Origin: CAIXQW01 sp046049675
Lineage (GTDB): Bacteria > Bacteroidota > Bacteroidia > Chitinophagales > Chitinophagaceae
NCBI GenBank assembly: GCA_046049675.1
Contig: JBJORA010000060.1
Span: forward strand, 1 to 39,526
DNA: 39,526 bases
Reading direction: 5' to 3'
Part shown: positions 16,232-24,942 of the stretch, one piece after another
How positions within the stretch are numbered: position 1 is the stretch's first letter
Layout: the number at the start of each line of letters is the position of its first letter
Translations under genes and position numbers: made by a program
Notes under the pieces: generated by a model
The model's database searches: none
Told to the model about the DNA's origin: nothing
Seen by the model: only the letters and a program-made list of their open reading frames with translations

Positions 16232-16324
16232 TGTATTGTCTTAATTGGTTTGATAACAACACAAATAAAATACTTTTTATAACAATGCCACTAAATTGCT
16301 AGAGCATCTTTTCCACCAACAAAA

Positions 16325-17527
16325 CTACTTGCCAAGAATTTGATGGCCAAGCTTATCGCGCTTTGTTTCCAAGTATTGTTGGTTATGCGGATTTGGATTG
16401 ACTTCAATTGGCACATTCTCAACGATTTCTAAACCATAGCCCGACAACCCAGCGCGTTTACGCGGATTGTTTGTAATTAGTTTTATCTTAGAGATACCTA
16501 AGTGTCTAAGTATTTGTGCACCAATACCATAGTCACGCTCATCCATACCAAAGCCAAGCTCTAGATTGGCTTCCACTGTATCTCTTCCTTGCTCTTGCAA
16601 CTTGTAAGCATGTAATTTATTGAGCAAGCCAATACCACGACCTTCTTGGTTCATGTAAAGTACAACGCCAGCACCTGCTTCTTGCACCATCATCATTGCT
16701 TTATGCAATTGTTCGCCACAATCGCAACGTAGGCTGTGCAAAATATCTCCCGTAAAACAACTACTATGTACACGCAATAGAACTGGCTCGTCAGCTTGCC
16801 ATGATCCCTTAATTAATGCTAAATGCTGCTCGTTGGTTTTTGTGTTTGTAAAAGCAATAAGATCAAAGTCGCCATATTTAGTTGGCATATGCACACGCAC
16901 CTCTTCTTTGATGCTCGTTTCTTTTTGTAAACGATACTCAATTAGATCTTTGATAGAAACAATTTTCAAGCCATGCATCGCTGCAATATCCATTAACTGT
17001 GGCAAGCGTGCCATGCTACCATCTTCGTTTAATATTTCTACTATGACACCCGCAGGATACAAGCCAGCCAGGCGCGCCATATCAATGGCTGCTTCAGTAT
17101 GTCCAGCGCGGCGTAAAACCCCATCGTCATTAGCTTGAAGTGGAAAGATATGTCCAGGTCTTGCAAGATCATCGGGCTTTGTAGCGTTACTAACCAATGC
17201 TGCTATCGTGCGTGCTCTATCTTGGGCACTAATGCCAGTAGTATTGCCACTACCAAGTAAATCCACACTCACAGTAAACGCCGTGCGATGTGCATCGGTA
17301 TTATTGGTTACCATCTGCTGCAAACCAAGTTCTTGGCATCTTGTTGCAGTAAGCGGTGTGCAAATCAAGCCACGTCCAAATCTGCTCATAAAGTTGATCA
17401 TTTCTGGCGTTGCCTTTTCCGCTGCGGCTAAAAAATCGCCTTCATTCTCACGATCTTCATCGTCAACTACAATCACCACCTTTCCTTGGCGGATATCTTC
17501 TAAAGCACTTTCTATTGTATTAAGCAT
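16325..17527 (-). CDS. ribBA: RibBA: DHBP synthase / GTP cyclohydrolase II
   Basis: A 400-aa two-domain enzyme that supplies both starting branches of riboflavin synthesis, from ribulose-5-phosphate and from GTP. It starts at ATG 17527 after a perfect promoter box. The N-terminal RibB domain (1 to about 200) has VDDEDRENEGDF with the metal-site acidic residues, FGRGLICTPLT, GISAQDRARTI, RPGHIFPL and RRAGHTEAA-D. The C-terminal RibA domain (about 205-400) has VHSSCFTGDILHSLRCDCG with the three zinc cysteines, MNQEGRGIGLLNK with the GTP-site Arg, and ITNNPRK near the end. Both domains look intact. No FMN riboswitch was recognised upstream. Confidence 0.97.
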   Translation of the reverse strand: MLNTIESALEDIRQGKVVIVVDDEDRENEGDFLAAAEKATPEMINFMSRFGRGLICTPLTATRCQELGLQQMVTNNTDAHRTAFTVSVDLLGSGNTTGISAQDRARTIAALVSNATKPDDLARPGHIFPLQANDDGVLRRAGHTEAAIDMARLAGLYPAGVIVEILNEDGSMARLPQLMDIAAMHGLKIVSIKDLIEYRLQKETSIKEEVRVHMPTKYGDFDLIAFTNTKTNEQHLALIKGSWQADEPVLLRVHSSCFTGDILHSLRCDCGEQLHKAMMMVQEAGAGVVLYMNQEGRGIGLLNKLHAYKLQEQGRDTVEANLELGFGMDERDYGIGAQILRHLGISKIKLITNNPRKRAGLSGYGLEIVENVPIEVNPNPHNQQYLETKRDKLGHQILGK

Positions 17528-17537
17528 AAAGCTTTTA

Positions 17538-17545
17538 CAAAGGTA
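17538..17545 (-). promoter_or_regulatory. -7 box (TACCTTTG) of ribBA
   Basis: A perfect TAnnTTTG box reading leftward, 10 bases before the ribBA ATG at 17527. It lies inside the longer frame and fixes the start. Confidence 0.55.
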
Positions 17546-17848
17546 GGCCAAATAAAGAATGGCTTGTAGCTGTCAAATGTGATATTGTATAAGCATATTG
17601 CATAGTCAATAACAACCAAGCAGGGTAAGCAATGTCAAGGTAGGACTTCTTCCACAATAAAGCACTTTAAATATAAACAGCCCTGCTAAATGCGGAGATA
17701 AATGGCATTTATGGGCACTGCGATCGCATATTAAACAGCAAAATCAGTGCATTAGTCAAAAAAGTGGAAAAATCAGCTAAAAAAGATGCGTCAACTACTT
17801 ACCGATGTAAGGAAATAAACGTCTTTATTAAGGTAGAATAAAGATTTA

Positions 17849-17879
17849 TTGCCGTTTTTAGGCAAAAAGCATATTTTTA
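17849..17879 (+). promoter_or_regulatory. Promoter of the CHU_C surface protein gene
   Basis: TTG at 17849-17851, 20 bases, then TATTTTTA at 17872-17879 (one mismatch to TAnnTTTG). The box ends 18 bases before the ATG at 17898. Confidence 0.45.
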
Positions 17880-17897
17880 CAAGTAACATCCAACTAT

Positions 17898-20800
17898 ATG
17901 ACTAGACTAGTTAAACCACTCCTGCTATTACCCGCAGTGCTATTTTTAAGCATTTTTGCTACAGCCCAGCAGCGGGCACCACACTTTTTAAGTGACGATG
18001 TGCATCAGGTCGGATTTTTTATTGAAAATAAGGGTCAATACGATCATTTGCAAAGTCATATTCAAGACGCTGATTTTGGCGTAGATCGTGATATGGGCAA
18101 AGTGCTTGTAAAAGACGGCAATATTAGCTTTATGACATACAAGCGCGAAAAACGCGCTGACTATGAAGAACTAGAACGCCGCGAAAAAGAACTTCGCAAG
18201 CAAGCACGTGAACAAGGCATTAAAATGCCAAAGCACGACAAGGCAGAAGAAGAGCGCGAAATGTATCAGTACACCAAAGATTGGATTGATTTAGTTTGGA
18301 TTGGTGCTAATAAAAATGCGGACATTATTTATGGCACCAAGAGTAAGCACTACTTTTCGTATGGACAATACAACTACTGTTATGGTTACAAAACTGTAAC
18401 TTACAAAGACCTCTACCCTAATATTGATGTTGTATATGAATTACATCCTAAGCATGGCATCAAGTACAGTTTAGTAGTACGTCCAGGTGGCGACATTAAC
18501 CAAGTAAAGTATAAATACGAAGGCACCAACGTAAAAGTTCGTAAAAATAAAGAAGGCTTACGTATTACTGATAAGATAGAAGGCTTGCAAGAAAGTGAAC
18601 TTGTGGCATTCTATGAAGGTAACAATAAACAACAAGTGCCATTTGAGTATCAAGTAGAAGAAAATGTAGTAAGCTTTAAGACAACACAAGTACTAGACGC
18701 AAGTAAGACCTTAGTGATTGATCCTTGGGTTACAAATATGACAACCTTACTTAGCACTGGTGGTTATCCAAATAATATCGGCATTTTTGTTGACTTTGAC
18801 AATGCTGGTAATTTGTTTGTATACGGCGCTATGAATAATTGCGTAGTTGCAAAATACGATCCAAATGGCGTTTTACTGTGGACATTTTTAGGCACAGTGG
18901 TTACGCCAGCGTGGTCATCTTGTCCTACAGGTTATATGGGTGATTTTGTTGTTGAAAAATCAACAGGTAGAATGTATTTAGGGCAAGGATTTAATCCAAG
19001 CACAGGTGCAGTTGTAGTGCGTATTGATGCGGCTGGCAACTACGATAATTTTATCACAACGCCAAGTAGCTTACTTTATGAGTTTTGGGAAATGGTGTTT
19101 AACTGTGCTACAGGCGAACTAATCGGCATGGGTGGCAGTACAGGCAGTAATCTTTGTGTTGGTGTAATTGACACAGTCGCCGCTACTACAAATGGCATCA
19201 ACTTTACTGGTATTGCTACCTTTCAGCAAGATATCGTAAACGCTGTAATTGACGATAGTGGTAACGTCTACACAACTATGGCATCAGTAGCAGCTGCTAA
19301 TGTTGACAATCATATTCAAAAGACAAATTCTTCTTATACAACAATGTATTGGAATCAACCTTCTGGCTACACAACGCTTAACGAAAGTGACAATATGCCG
19401 ATAATGGGTTTTGGTGCGGTTACGAACGGAACGAATTGCCTTGCGGTAAATAGTAGCTATTTGTTCTATTGGGATGGAAAGAACTTAAAGGCTTTTGATA
19501 AAATTACAGGACTGGGGGTTGGAACACCCTTAACGCTAGCAGGCTATACTGATTTAATGAGTAGTGGCATTTTTGCTAATAACTGTAACGAAATTTTTAT
19601 TGGTGGCAATAACGGCGACATTCTAAAATATAGCTTTAATGGCACTACGTTTACTGCATTGCCTTCAATTGTAATTCCTGGCAAAAGTGGCTTACATATT
19701 CACGATATCAAGTACAACCCTATCAACGATTTACTATATGTTGCTGCAGATAGTTTTGTTGCAACAGTACTTACAAACTCTGCTTGTTTGCCTCCTGCAT
19801 CTGGTCAGATCAATTTAGGCAGCACGGTAATTTGCCCAAGCGACGGTGTCGTACAAGTTACAAATCCTCAAAATAGCCCTTACACTTTTGTATGGTATGA
19901 TACTAACACGCAGACTATTGTACAAAATACAACAGTGCCAGTAGGCGTGGTTGCAGATACTTTCTTTAATATGGATCCTAATGCTGTGTATCTTGTAACG
20001 GTAATTCAACCTACAAACTGCCAAGTAATAAGTAACTTCATTTTTGTAGCAGGTATTTGCAATGGTGACCCTGTTTATTTATGTCCAGGTGAAAGCTATA
20101 CACTTACAACTGGCCAGGTGGTATCTCAGCCAGGCGTTTATACTGATACATTAACAAACCAGTTTGGATTAGATTCAGTTGTTACTATCAATATTATTCT
20201 TGCTACAGATACTATTACCCAAAATAGAAGCATTTGTTTAGGCGACACTTACATATTGCCAAATGGCGGCGGTGTGCAAGTTGCTGGCACTTATTACAAT
20301 AGCTTTATTAATGCTGAAGGATGTGATAGTACTATTATTACTAACCTAACGATTAGACCAGTACAAGTAATTTCTCAAAATGTAGATATTTGCCTTGGCA
20401 CTACGTATGTACTGCCAGGTGGAGGTGTTGTGGGTGCTGCTGGCACGTATGGCGATACCTTTGTAAATGCAGCAGGTTGCGATAGTATACGCATTACTAT
20501 TTTGAATACAATTAATCCACCACCATATACGGTAATGCCAGACACTGTGCATTGCGAACCTGGTGCTCCTTTTACACTATATGCAAGTGGAGGAACAAGT
20601 ATTACTTGGACATCAAGTGCTGGCCCTGTGAATTGCCCATTCTGCTATTCGCAAACGGTACAGCCAATCAATAGTATTAATTACTATATGCAAATTCAAA
20701 ACAATATCGGTTGTGCAGCTTACGACACTGTACGGGTGCAAATAAGTCCACTCAATACCTCGCTTACGGTACCAAATGCAGATACCGCATTGTGCGAAGG

Positions 20801-21752
20801 ACAGAATATGGCTTGGCTTGCAACTGTTACTGGCGGTGTGGCCGCGGTAACATGGCAAATGTTCTTTGGCGATGGCACACCAGCCTTTAATAATATTATT
20901 GGCGGCATTCACAAGTACACTGACCCTGGCTATTACACTGCTATGCTTGTTGGCACTAGCGCACTTGGTTGCACTGATACTGTAACCAAGTTAATACATG
21001 TATACCCTAAAAATGCAAGCACATTTGATATTACCGACAATTCACTTTGTATTGGTGATCCTGTTTTGATTAGTGCTCAAATTGGTGCAGGCGTAGATAG
21101 TTTTTACTTTACGTTTGGCGATGGCAATTCAGTAGGCGATATTATTAATCCAACATATACCTACCCTAATGCAGGTACTTATACAATTACGTTTACAGCG
21201 CAAAACGCAGAGTGTCCTGACTCAATAACAACACAACAAGTTGTAGTAAGCAACTACCCTGCTGTTAACTTAGGACCAGACACCGCTTATTGCGATGGCT
21301 ATAGCATACCAATTCAACTTAGTAACCAAGCACCAACAGCTGGTAGTTATTTGTGGAGTACAGGTTCTACAGCATCTACAATTTCTGTAGCGACGCCTGG
21401 CACTTACTTCTTGACGGTTAGCAATGTAGACTGTTATGGCAGTGATACCGTGCGTGTGCTCGAAGATTGTTACTTAAATGTACCTAATTCATTTACACCT
21501 AACAACGACAACCTTAACGACTACTTCAACCCTATGGAACAAATGAGCCGTGGTGTCACAAACTATACGATGCGTATTTACAACCGTTGGGGTGAAACTG
21601 TTTTTGAAACTACAAATATCAACGGCCGTGGTTGGGATGGCATGTTTGGCAACAAAGCACAGCCAATGGGTGTGTATGTATACCAAATTGATGCAACGTT
21701 TAAGAATGGGAAGAAGCAGAACTTTACGGGTAATGTTACCTTGTTGAGGTAG
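17898..21752 (+). CDS. Gliding-motility/T9SS-type surface protein with PKD and CHU_C domains
   Basis: 1284 aa. Signal peptide 1-23 (LLLLPAVLFLSIFATAQ). The N-terminal module, about 36-278, has the DUF7948 look (FFIENKGQYD, YGYKTVTYKDLYPNIDVVY, GIKYSLVVRPGGDINQ, LVIDPW), with a highly charged helical insert at 83-125. A beta-propeller-like, Asn/Gly-rich middle (about 290-625) follows; it resembles the SBBP or 6-bladed repeats that often come after this module. Then come three tandem C-G-TY repeats (725-870), two PKD domains (about 960-1117, FFGDGTP and FTFGDGNS), an Ig-like domain, and the CHU_C/gliding-motility C-terminal domain (1192-1284: LNVPNSFTPNNDNLNDYF, YNRWGETVFE, GWDGMFGNKAQPMGVYVY). 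The ending indicates export by the type IX secretion system; it is a type-B-like sorting domain, from memory. It is probably a cell-surface adhesin or motility-associated protein. No partner lies next to it. Confidence 0.92.
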   Translation: MTRLVKPLLLLPAVLFLSIFATAQQRAPHFLSDDVHQVGFFIENKGQYDHLQSHIQDADFGVDRDMGKVLVKDGNISFMTYKREKRADYEELERREKELRKQAREQGIKMPKHDKAEEEREMYQYTKDWIDLVWIGANKNADIIYGTKSKHYFSYGQYNYCYGYKTVTYKDLYPNIDVVYELHPKHGIKYSLVVRPGGDINQVKYKYEGTNVKVRKNKEGLRITDKIEGLQESELVAFYEGNNKQQVPFEYQVEENVVSFKTTQVLDASKTLVIDPWVTNMTTLLSTGGYPNNIGIFVDFDNAGNLFVYGAMNNCVVAKYDPNGVLLWTFLGTVVTPAWSSCPTGYMGDFVVEKSTGRMYLGQGFNPSTGAVVVRIDAAGNYDNFITTPSSLLYEFWEMVFNCATGELIGMGGSTGSNLCVGVIDTVAATTNGINFTGIATFQQDIVNAVIDDSGNVYTTMASVAAANVDNHIQKTNSSYTTMYWNQPSGYTTLNESDNMPIMGFGAVTNGTNCLAVNSSYLFYWDGKNLKAFDKITGLGVGTPLTLAGYTDLMSSGIFANNCNEIFIGGNNGDILKYSFNGTTFTALPSIVIPGKSGLHIHDIKYNPINDLLYVAADSFVATVLTNSACLPPASGQINLGSTVICPSDGVVQVTNPQNSPYTFVWYDTNTQTIVQNTTVPVGVVADTFFNMDPNAVYLVTVIQPTNCQVISNFIFVAGICNGDPVYLCPGESYTLTTGQVVSQPGVYTDTLTNQFGLDSVVTINIILATDTITQNRSICLGDTYILPNGGGVQVAGTYYNSFINAEGCDSTIITNLTIRPVQVISQNVDICLGTTYVLPGGGVVGAAGTYGDTFVNAAGCDSIRITILNTINPPPYTVMPDTVHCEPGAPFTLYASGGTSITWTSSAGPVNCPFCYSQTVQPINSINYYMQIQNNIGCAAYDTVRVQISPLNTSLTVPNADTALCEGQNMAWLATVTGGVAAVTWQMFFGDGTPAFNNIIGGIHKYTDPGYYTAMLVGTSALGCTDTVTKLIHVYPKNASTFDITDNSLCIGDPVLISAQIGAGVDSFYFTFGDGNSVGDIINPTYTYPNAGTYTITFTAQNAECPDSITTQQVVVSNYPAVNLGPDTAYCDGYSIPIQLSNQAPTAGSYLWSTGSTASTISVATPGTYFLTVSNVDCYGSDTVRVLEDCYLNVPNSFTPNNDNLNDYFNPMEQMSRGVTNYTMRIYNRWGETVFETTNINGRGWDGMFGNKAQPMGVYVYQIDATFKNGKKQNFTGNVTLLR
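20070..20507 (+). repeat. Three tandem C-x-G-x-TY repeats inside the CHU_C protein
   Basis: Residues 725-768, 775-818 and 827-870 each read C-G--Y-L--G--V---G-Y-DT--N--G-DS--I--L. Copies 2 and 3 share ICLG-TY-LP and the GCDS block and are most alike. Copy 1 is diverged: GLDS replaces GCDS. This is a common repeat in Bacteroidota gliding-associated proteins. Confidence 0.8.
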
Positions 21753-21764
21753 AAAGGAAACGTG

Positions 21765-22958
21765 TTATAGCAGTGTAGAGGCTTGCTGATTGCTGGCCTT
21801 ATCACTCACGTCCATCAACACCTTCACAAGGGACTCAGTGTTTGCTTCCCAACTAAAGTTGCGATGTACAAGTTGCGATGCATTATCAGTCAGCTTGCTG
21901 CAGAGTTCACCGTCATTTTGTAATTTTAGTATAGCATCTAAAAATTGTGCCTCTGTTTCAGCTGTTAGAAGATGTACGCCGTTTTGTGCACCTAAACCTT
22001 TTGCTACAAGACTTGTCGTTACACATGGTATACCCATGCTCATAGCTTCAAGAATTTTATTTTGCATGCCCGCTCCAGCAAACAGCGGTGCCACAAATAT
22101 TTTGCAATTGGCATAAGCATCCCTAATGTCTGGTAACCATGCTTGCACTTCTACTTGAGTACTTGCCAAGGCACTTACGCTTGTACTTGGCTCAGCACCA
22201 GCTAACAATACTTTTGTATTAGCAGGTAATATCGGCAAAATTTTCTCCACTAAATATTGCGTAGCCAAAACATTAGGCTGGTAAGATAAGTTACCAACAA
22301 AACCAATATCGTAAGTTCTCTTTTGATCCCGAGGACTAAAAAATGCTGTGTCCACGCCATTTGCTACAACCTTGATGTTGTCACTAATAACGGATGCATC
22401 TGCACTACTAATGATGGTACAGACATCAAATTGGCTTAGCACCTTCTGCTCGTATGCAGCCATACGCTTGGCCTCTATCGCAAATATCTTTCGCCATAAA
22501 AAGCTCTTATGTGTAGCAGCAGAACGTTTATAGTTCTCACTAAATGCATCCTGATAATCTAGTACTGCTGGAAATCCACTTGGCTTCAATTCTGCTATAC
22601 GCGCCAACTGCATATAACAAAGATTTGGCTTAAACTGGTCAGCAATTTTTTGCACAACAAGCTTCATGCGTGCGCTAGCAAACAAGCAAACCTGCAAAGG
22701 CAACTTAGTCGTAAGCAATTTAGGAATGGCTTTCAAAACCATATTGCCTTTATGATACTTTAGTATATGCATTGCCGTGACATAAGGATGAATTTCTTGT
22801 AAATCTTCATCTTTTACATCAGATGCAGAAAATGCTATCAAGCAAATATCAAAGTGCTTACTCAATGCAATAATCTGATGATAAGCACGTAGCTTATCGC
22901 CTTTCTCCAAGGGGAAAGGAAAACGACTTAATACTATGAGCAAGCTAGGCTTTTGCAT
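21765..22958 (-). CDS. Glycosyltransferase, GT4-type (GT-B fold)
   Basis: 397 aa from ATG 22958; the longer frame uses a TTG. N-terminal half: LLIVLSRFPFPLEKGDKLRAYHQIIAL, the typical start of sugar transferases acting on undecaprenyl-linked acceptors, then DYQDAFSENYKRSA. C-terminal nucleotide-sugar domain: TYDIGFVGNLSYQPNVLATQYLVEKILPILP (FVGNLSY-PN), LAGAEPS, VQAWLPDIRDAYANCKIFVAPLFAGAGMQNKILEAMSMGIPCVTT (EX7E-like motif) and AKGL. It is a cytoplasmic or membrane-edge enzyme of surface glycan assembly; sugar and linkage are unknown. Its start lies inside the last codons of the upstream transferase (14-base overlap), so the two are translationally coupled. Confidence 0.88.
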   Translation of the reverse strand: MQKPSLLIVLSRFPFPLEKGDKLRAYHQIIALSKHFDICLIAFSASDVKDEDLQEIHPYVTAMHILKYHKGNMVLKAIPKLLTTKLPLQVCLFASARMKLVVQKIADQFKPNLCYMQLARIAELKPSGFPAVLDYQDAFSENYKRSAATHKSFLWRKIFAIEAKRMAAYEQKVLSQFDVCTIISSADASVISDNIKVVANGVDTAFFSPRDQKRTYDIGFVGNLSYQPNVLATQYLVEKILPILPANTKVLLAGAEPSTSVSALASTQVEVQAWLPDIRDAYANCKIFVAPLFAGAGMQNKILEAMSMGIPCVTTSLVAKGLGAQNGVHLLTAETEAQFLDAILKLQNDGELCSKLTDNASQLVHRNFSWEANTESLVKVLMDVSDKASNQQASTLL

Positions 22959-24153
22959 CGCGAACTTGTGCAAGGTACTGATATAGTTCGTTGGCTACAA
23001 CTTCTTCATCAAAATGCTGAGCAATATAGTCGCGCGCCTCTGCCTCACCAAATGCGGGATCGCGCTCCAAACTCTTGCAAACAGCTTCGGCAAATACATC
23101 AGCATCATCTGCCAATTGCACAGCCTGTAGGTGACTAATTTGCAAGCCATCTGCGCCAAGCTTTGTGCTGACGATTGGCTTACCATGACTTAAGGCTTCA
23201 ACAATCTTTACTCGAATGCCAGCACCACTTAGCAAAGGAACAACCATGGTATGATAACGCTGCATAAATGCATACTGGTCTGGCACTTGGCCATGTATAA
23301 CAATATTGCTACAAGCCATAGCAGTAATTTCTGGTGGCATATGCTTGCCGGCAAGATGCAGCACTGCACTTGCATTCCTTCCTAACACCTTTGGCCATAC
23401 GTCATTTACAAACCAATGCACTGCGTCAACATTTGGCATCCAATCCATACTTGCAATATGAAAAACGGAATTTGGCACTACGGCTATCGACGGCTTTTGT
23501 ATTTTTTCTCTGTCTATTTTAATTGCAAATGGCACAAGTGCACCTTTTGTCTTTATCCCTAATTCTTTCAAGTGCTGCAATTCTCCAGTTTGCAAGGCAA
23601 ACATGTAATCACATTGATGCAACACTTGCAATTCATCTTGCTTGAGGCGTTGCCACATTTTATTCAAATACCAAGCTTTTAAGCCAGATTCTTGCATTGC
23701 TTTGCGCTGCCATATTTGGTGTTCAATATTATGAATACGCACTGTAATTACTGCCTTACTGAATTTGCGAATCGTCTCGATATAATGACCAAGGTAAATA
23801 TTCTCTAAGTGCACAATATCGTAGCTATTACTCTGTAGCAAAGCGGTCAGTTTATCTCTAAATGCTGCAAGACTAAATCTGCTATAATTATAGCTTTGCT
23901 TGCTCAGCAAAAGATTTTGCAGCGCGCCAGTAGCTGTGACCTTATTATCTAAGGCAATTAGCTGCACGATATTGCAAGTCGCAAATTCGTTAGAAACAAC
24001 TTCTGGCGCTACATAGTGCTTGCTCGTATTAAAACTTAGCATGTCAAGCGTAACGCCTTTGGCAAGCAGTGCCTTTATAAATGCACGTGCCACAATAGCC
24101 CCACCGTCATTGGCAGGATGTGGTACCCTATGGCTTAGTAACAGCACACGCAT
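22945..24153 (-). CDS. Glycosyltransferase, GT4-type (GT-B fold)
   Basis: 402 aa. The N-terminus MRVLLLSHRVPHPANDGGAIVARAFIKALLAKG carries the P-PANDGGAI loop that recurs in the transferase at 26036, and VRIHNIEHQIWQRKA gives the HNIE motif shared with it. The C-terminal domain has the nucleotide-sugar site HIASMDWMPNVDAVHWFVNDVWPKV, LHLAGKHMP, IHGQVPDQYAFMQRYHTMVVPLLSGAGIRVKIVEALSHGKPIVST and LGADGL. It is the first gene of the leftward arm of the cluster, beginning at its own promoter next to the divergent formyltransferase. Likely role: transfer of one sugar of a surface polysaccharide. The sugar cannot be read. Confidence 0.9.
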   Translation of the reverse strand: MRVLLLSHRVPHPANDGGAIVARAFIKALLAKGVTLDMLSFNTSKHYVAPEVVSNEFATCNIVQLIALDNKVTATGALQNLLLSKQSYNYSRFSLAAFRDKLTALLQSNSYDIVHLENIYLGHYIETIRKFSKAVITVRIHNIEHQIWQRKAMQESGLKAWYLNKMWQRLKQDELQVLHQCDYMFALQTGELQHLKELGIKTKGALVPFAIKIDREKIQKPSIAVVPNSVFHIASMDWMPNVDAVHWFVNDVWPKVLGRNASAVLHLAGKHMPPEITAMACSNIVIHGQVPDQYAFMQRYHTMVVPLLSGAGIRVKIVEALSHGKPIVSTKLGADGLQISHLQAVQLADDADVFAEAVCKSLERDPAFGEAEARDYIAQHFDEEVVANELYQYLAQVRDAKA

Positions 24154-24158
24154 TATGG

Positions 24159-24166
24159 CAAATGTA
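24159..24166 (-). promoter_or_regulatory. -7 box (TACATTTG) of the leftward glycosyltransferase pair
   Basis: A perfect TAnnTTTG box reading leftward that ends five bases before the ATG at 24153. It is one half of the 58-base divergent region 24154-24211. Confidence 0.55.
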
Positions 24167-24198
24167 AAGCATTAGCTGTGGCTATTATTAATTTGCGC

Positions 24199-24206
24199 TA
24201 TTTTTA
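24199..24206 (+). promoter_or_regulatory. -7-like box (TATTTTTA) of the formyltransferase gene
   Basis: One mismatch to TAnnTTTG, ending five bases before the ATG at 24212. Together with 24159-24166 it makes a compact back-to-back promoter for both arms of the glycan cluster. Confidence 0.45.
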
Positions 24207-24211
24207 CCGCA

Positions 24212-24940
24212 ATGAGGCAAGTGCTTTTTTTAGGCAGCAAAGCTATAGGCTACGACTGTTTGCAAGTGCTACTACAGCATCCACAAGTGCAAGTAGTTGG
24301 GGTGCTAAGTAACGACAATACGCGCTTTGATACTGCAAAAAGTGTAAAACAACTTGCAGCTGCTCATAATATACCAATCTTAACGAGCCTAGCAGATTTG
24401 CCAGAACAGATAGATATTTTGTACAGCGTACAGTACCACGAAATACTAAAGCCTGCGCATATCAACAAAGCTAAACTTGCCTTAAACTTGCACATGGCAC
24501 CATTGCCTGAGTATCGTGGTAGCAATCAATTTAGCTTAGCAATTATCGACAATAAGAAGGAATTTGGCACAAGTATTCATAAAATGGACGCACTTATAGA
24601 TCATGGCGATATTGCATTTGAGAAGCGATTTGCAATACCGGATCAATGCTGGATAAGTGACTTGTACGAACTAACGCATCAAGCAAGCCTGCAGCTGTTT
24701 GAAGAAAGCTTAGAAAAAATTCTAGCGGACGATATTGAGTTTATACCACAAGCCGTACTTGAAAACGAAAGAGGAACGAGCCTTCATTTTAGAAAAGAAA
24801 TTGCGCAACTTAAATGTATTGATCTCAGCTGGCCACAGGATAAAATAGAGCGCCATATTCGTGCAACCTCTATGCCGGGATTTGAGCCGCCCTATTGCAT
24901 CATCAACAATCAAAAGGTTTATTTTAGCACAAGCTATTAG
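24212..24940 (+). CDS. Formyltransferase, Fmt N-domain type (sugar N-formyltransferase-like)
   Basis: 242 aa, roughly the length of a formyltransferase catalytic domain without the C-terminal tRNA-binding domain of methionyl-tRNA formyltransferase. Conserved elements: the N-terminal Rossmann start QVLFLGSKAIGYDCLQVLLQ, a linker with VQYHEILKP, the catalytic NLHMAPLPEYRGSNQ with Asn92 and His94, and a second block GTSIHKMDALIDHGDIAFE whose Asp130 completes the N-H-D triad. Such enzymes move a formyl group from N10-formyltetrahydrofolate to an amino group. Without the tRNA-binding domain, and next to four glycosyltransferases, a nucleotide-linked aminosugar is the likely acceptor; that is inference. 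It starts the rightward arm. Confidence 0.85.
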   Translation: MRQVLFLGSKAIGYDCLQVLLQHPQVQVVGVLSNDNTRFDTAKSVKQLAAAHNIPILTSLADLPEQIDILYSVQYHEILKPAHINKAKLALNLHMAPLPEYRGSNQFSLAIIDNKKEFGTSIHKMDALIDHGDIAFEKRFAIPDQCWISDLYELTHQASLQLFEESLEKILADDIEFIPQAVLENERGTSLHFRKEIAQLKCIDLSWPQDKIERHIRATSMPGFEPPYCIINNQKVYFSTSY

Positions 24941-24942
24941 GC

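Larger units (their letters stand above)
17528..17897. other. 370-base intergenic region between ribBA and the CHU_C gene
   Basis: This divergent region holds the ribBA promoter at its left end and the promoter of the large surface protein at its right end. Between them no gene or known riboswitch is recognised. Two elements are visible. AGCAGGG at 17619-17625 pairs with CCCTGCT at 17681-17687, 55 bases apart. A 23-base stretch at 17685-17707 resembles 4847-4869 upstream of surE. A weak hairpin GCC...GGC lies at 17851-17863. I see no sign of an FMN riboswitch or tRNA. Confidence 0.5.

Noticed and set aside
17528..17897. FMN riboswitch in front of ribBA
   Set aside because: The expected conserved core (AGGGGCA-like and GAUUCAGUAGAG-like blocks) is not visible, and the ribBA -7 box is only 10 bases from the ATG, leaving no room for a leader.
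20346..20912. Leftward frames opposite the CHU_C protein repeats
   Set aside because: They are shadows of repeat-rich coding DNA, with His/Ser/Trp-rich composition and no signal or domain.
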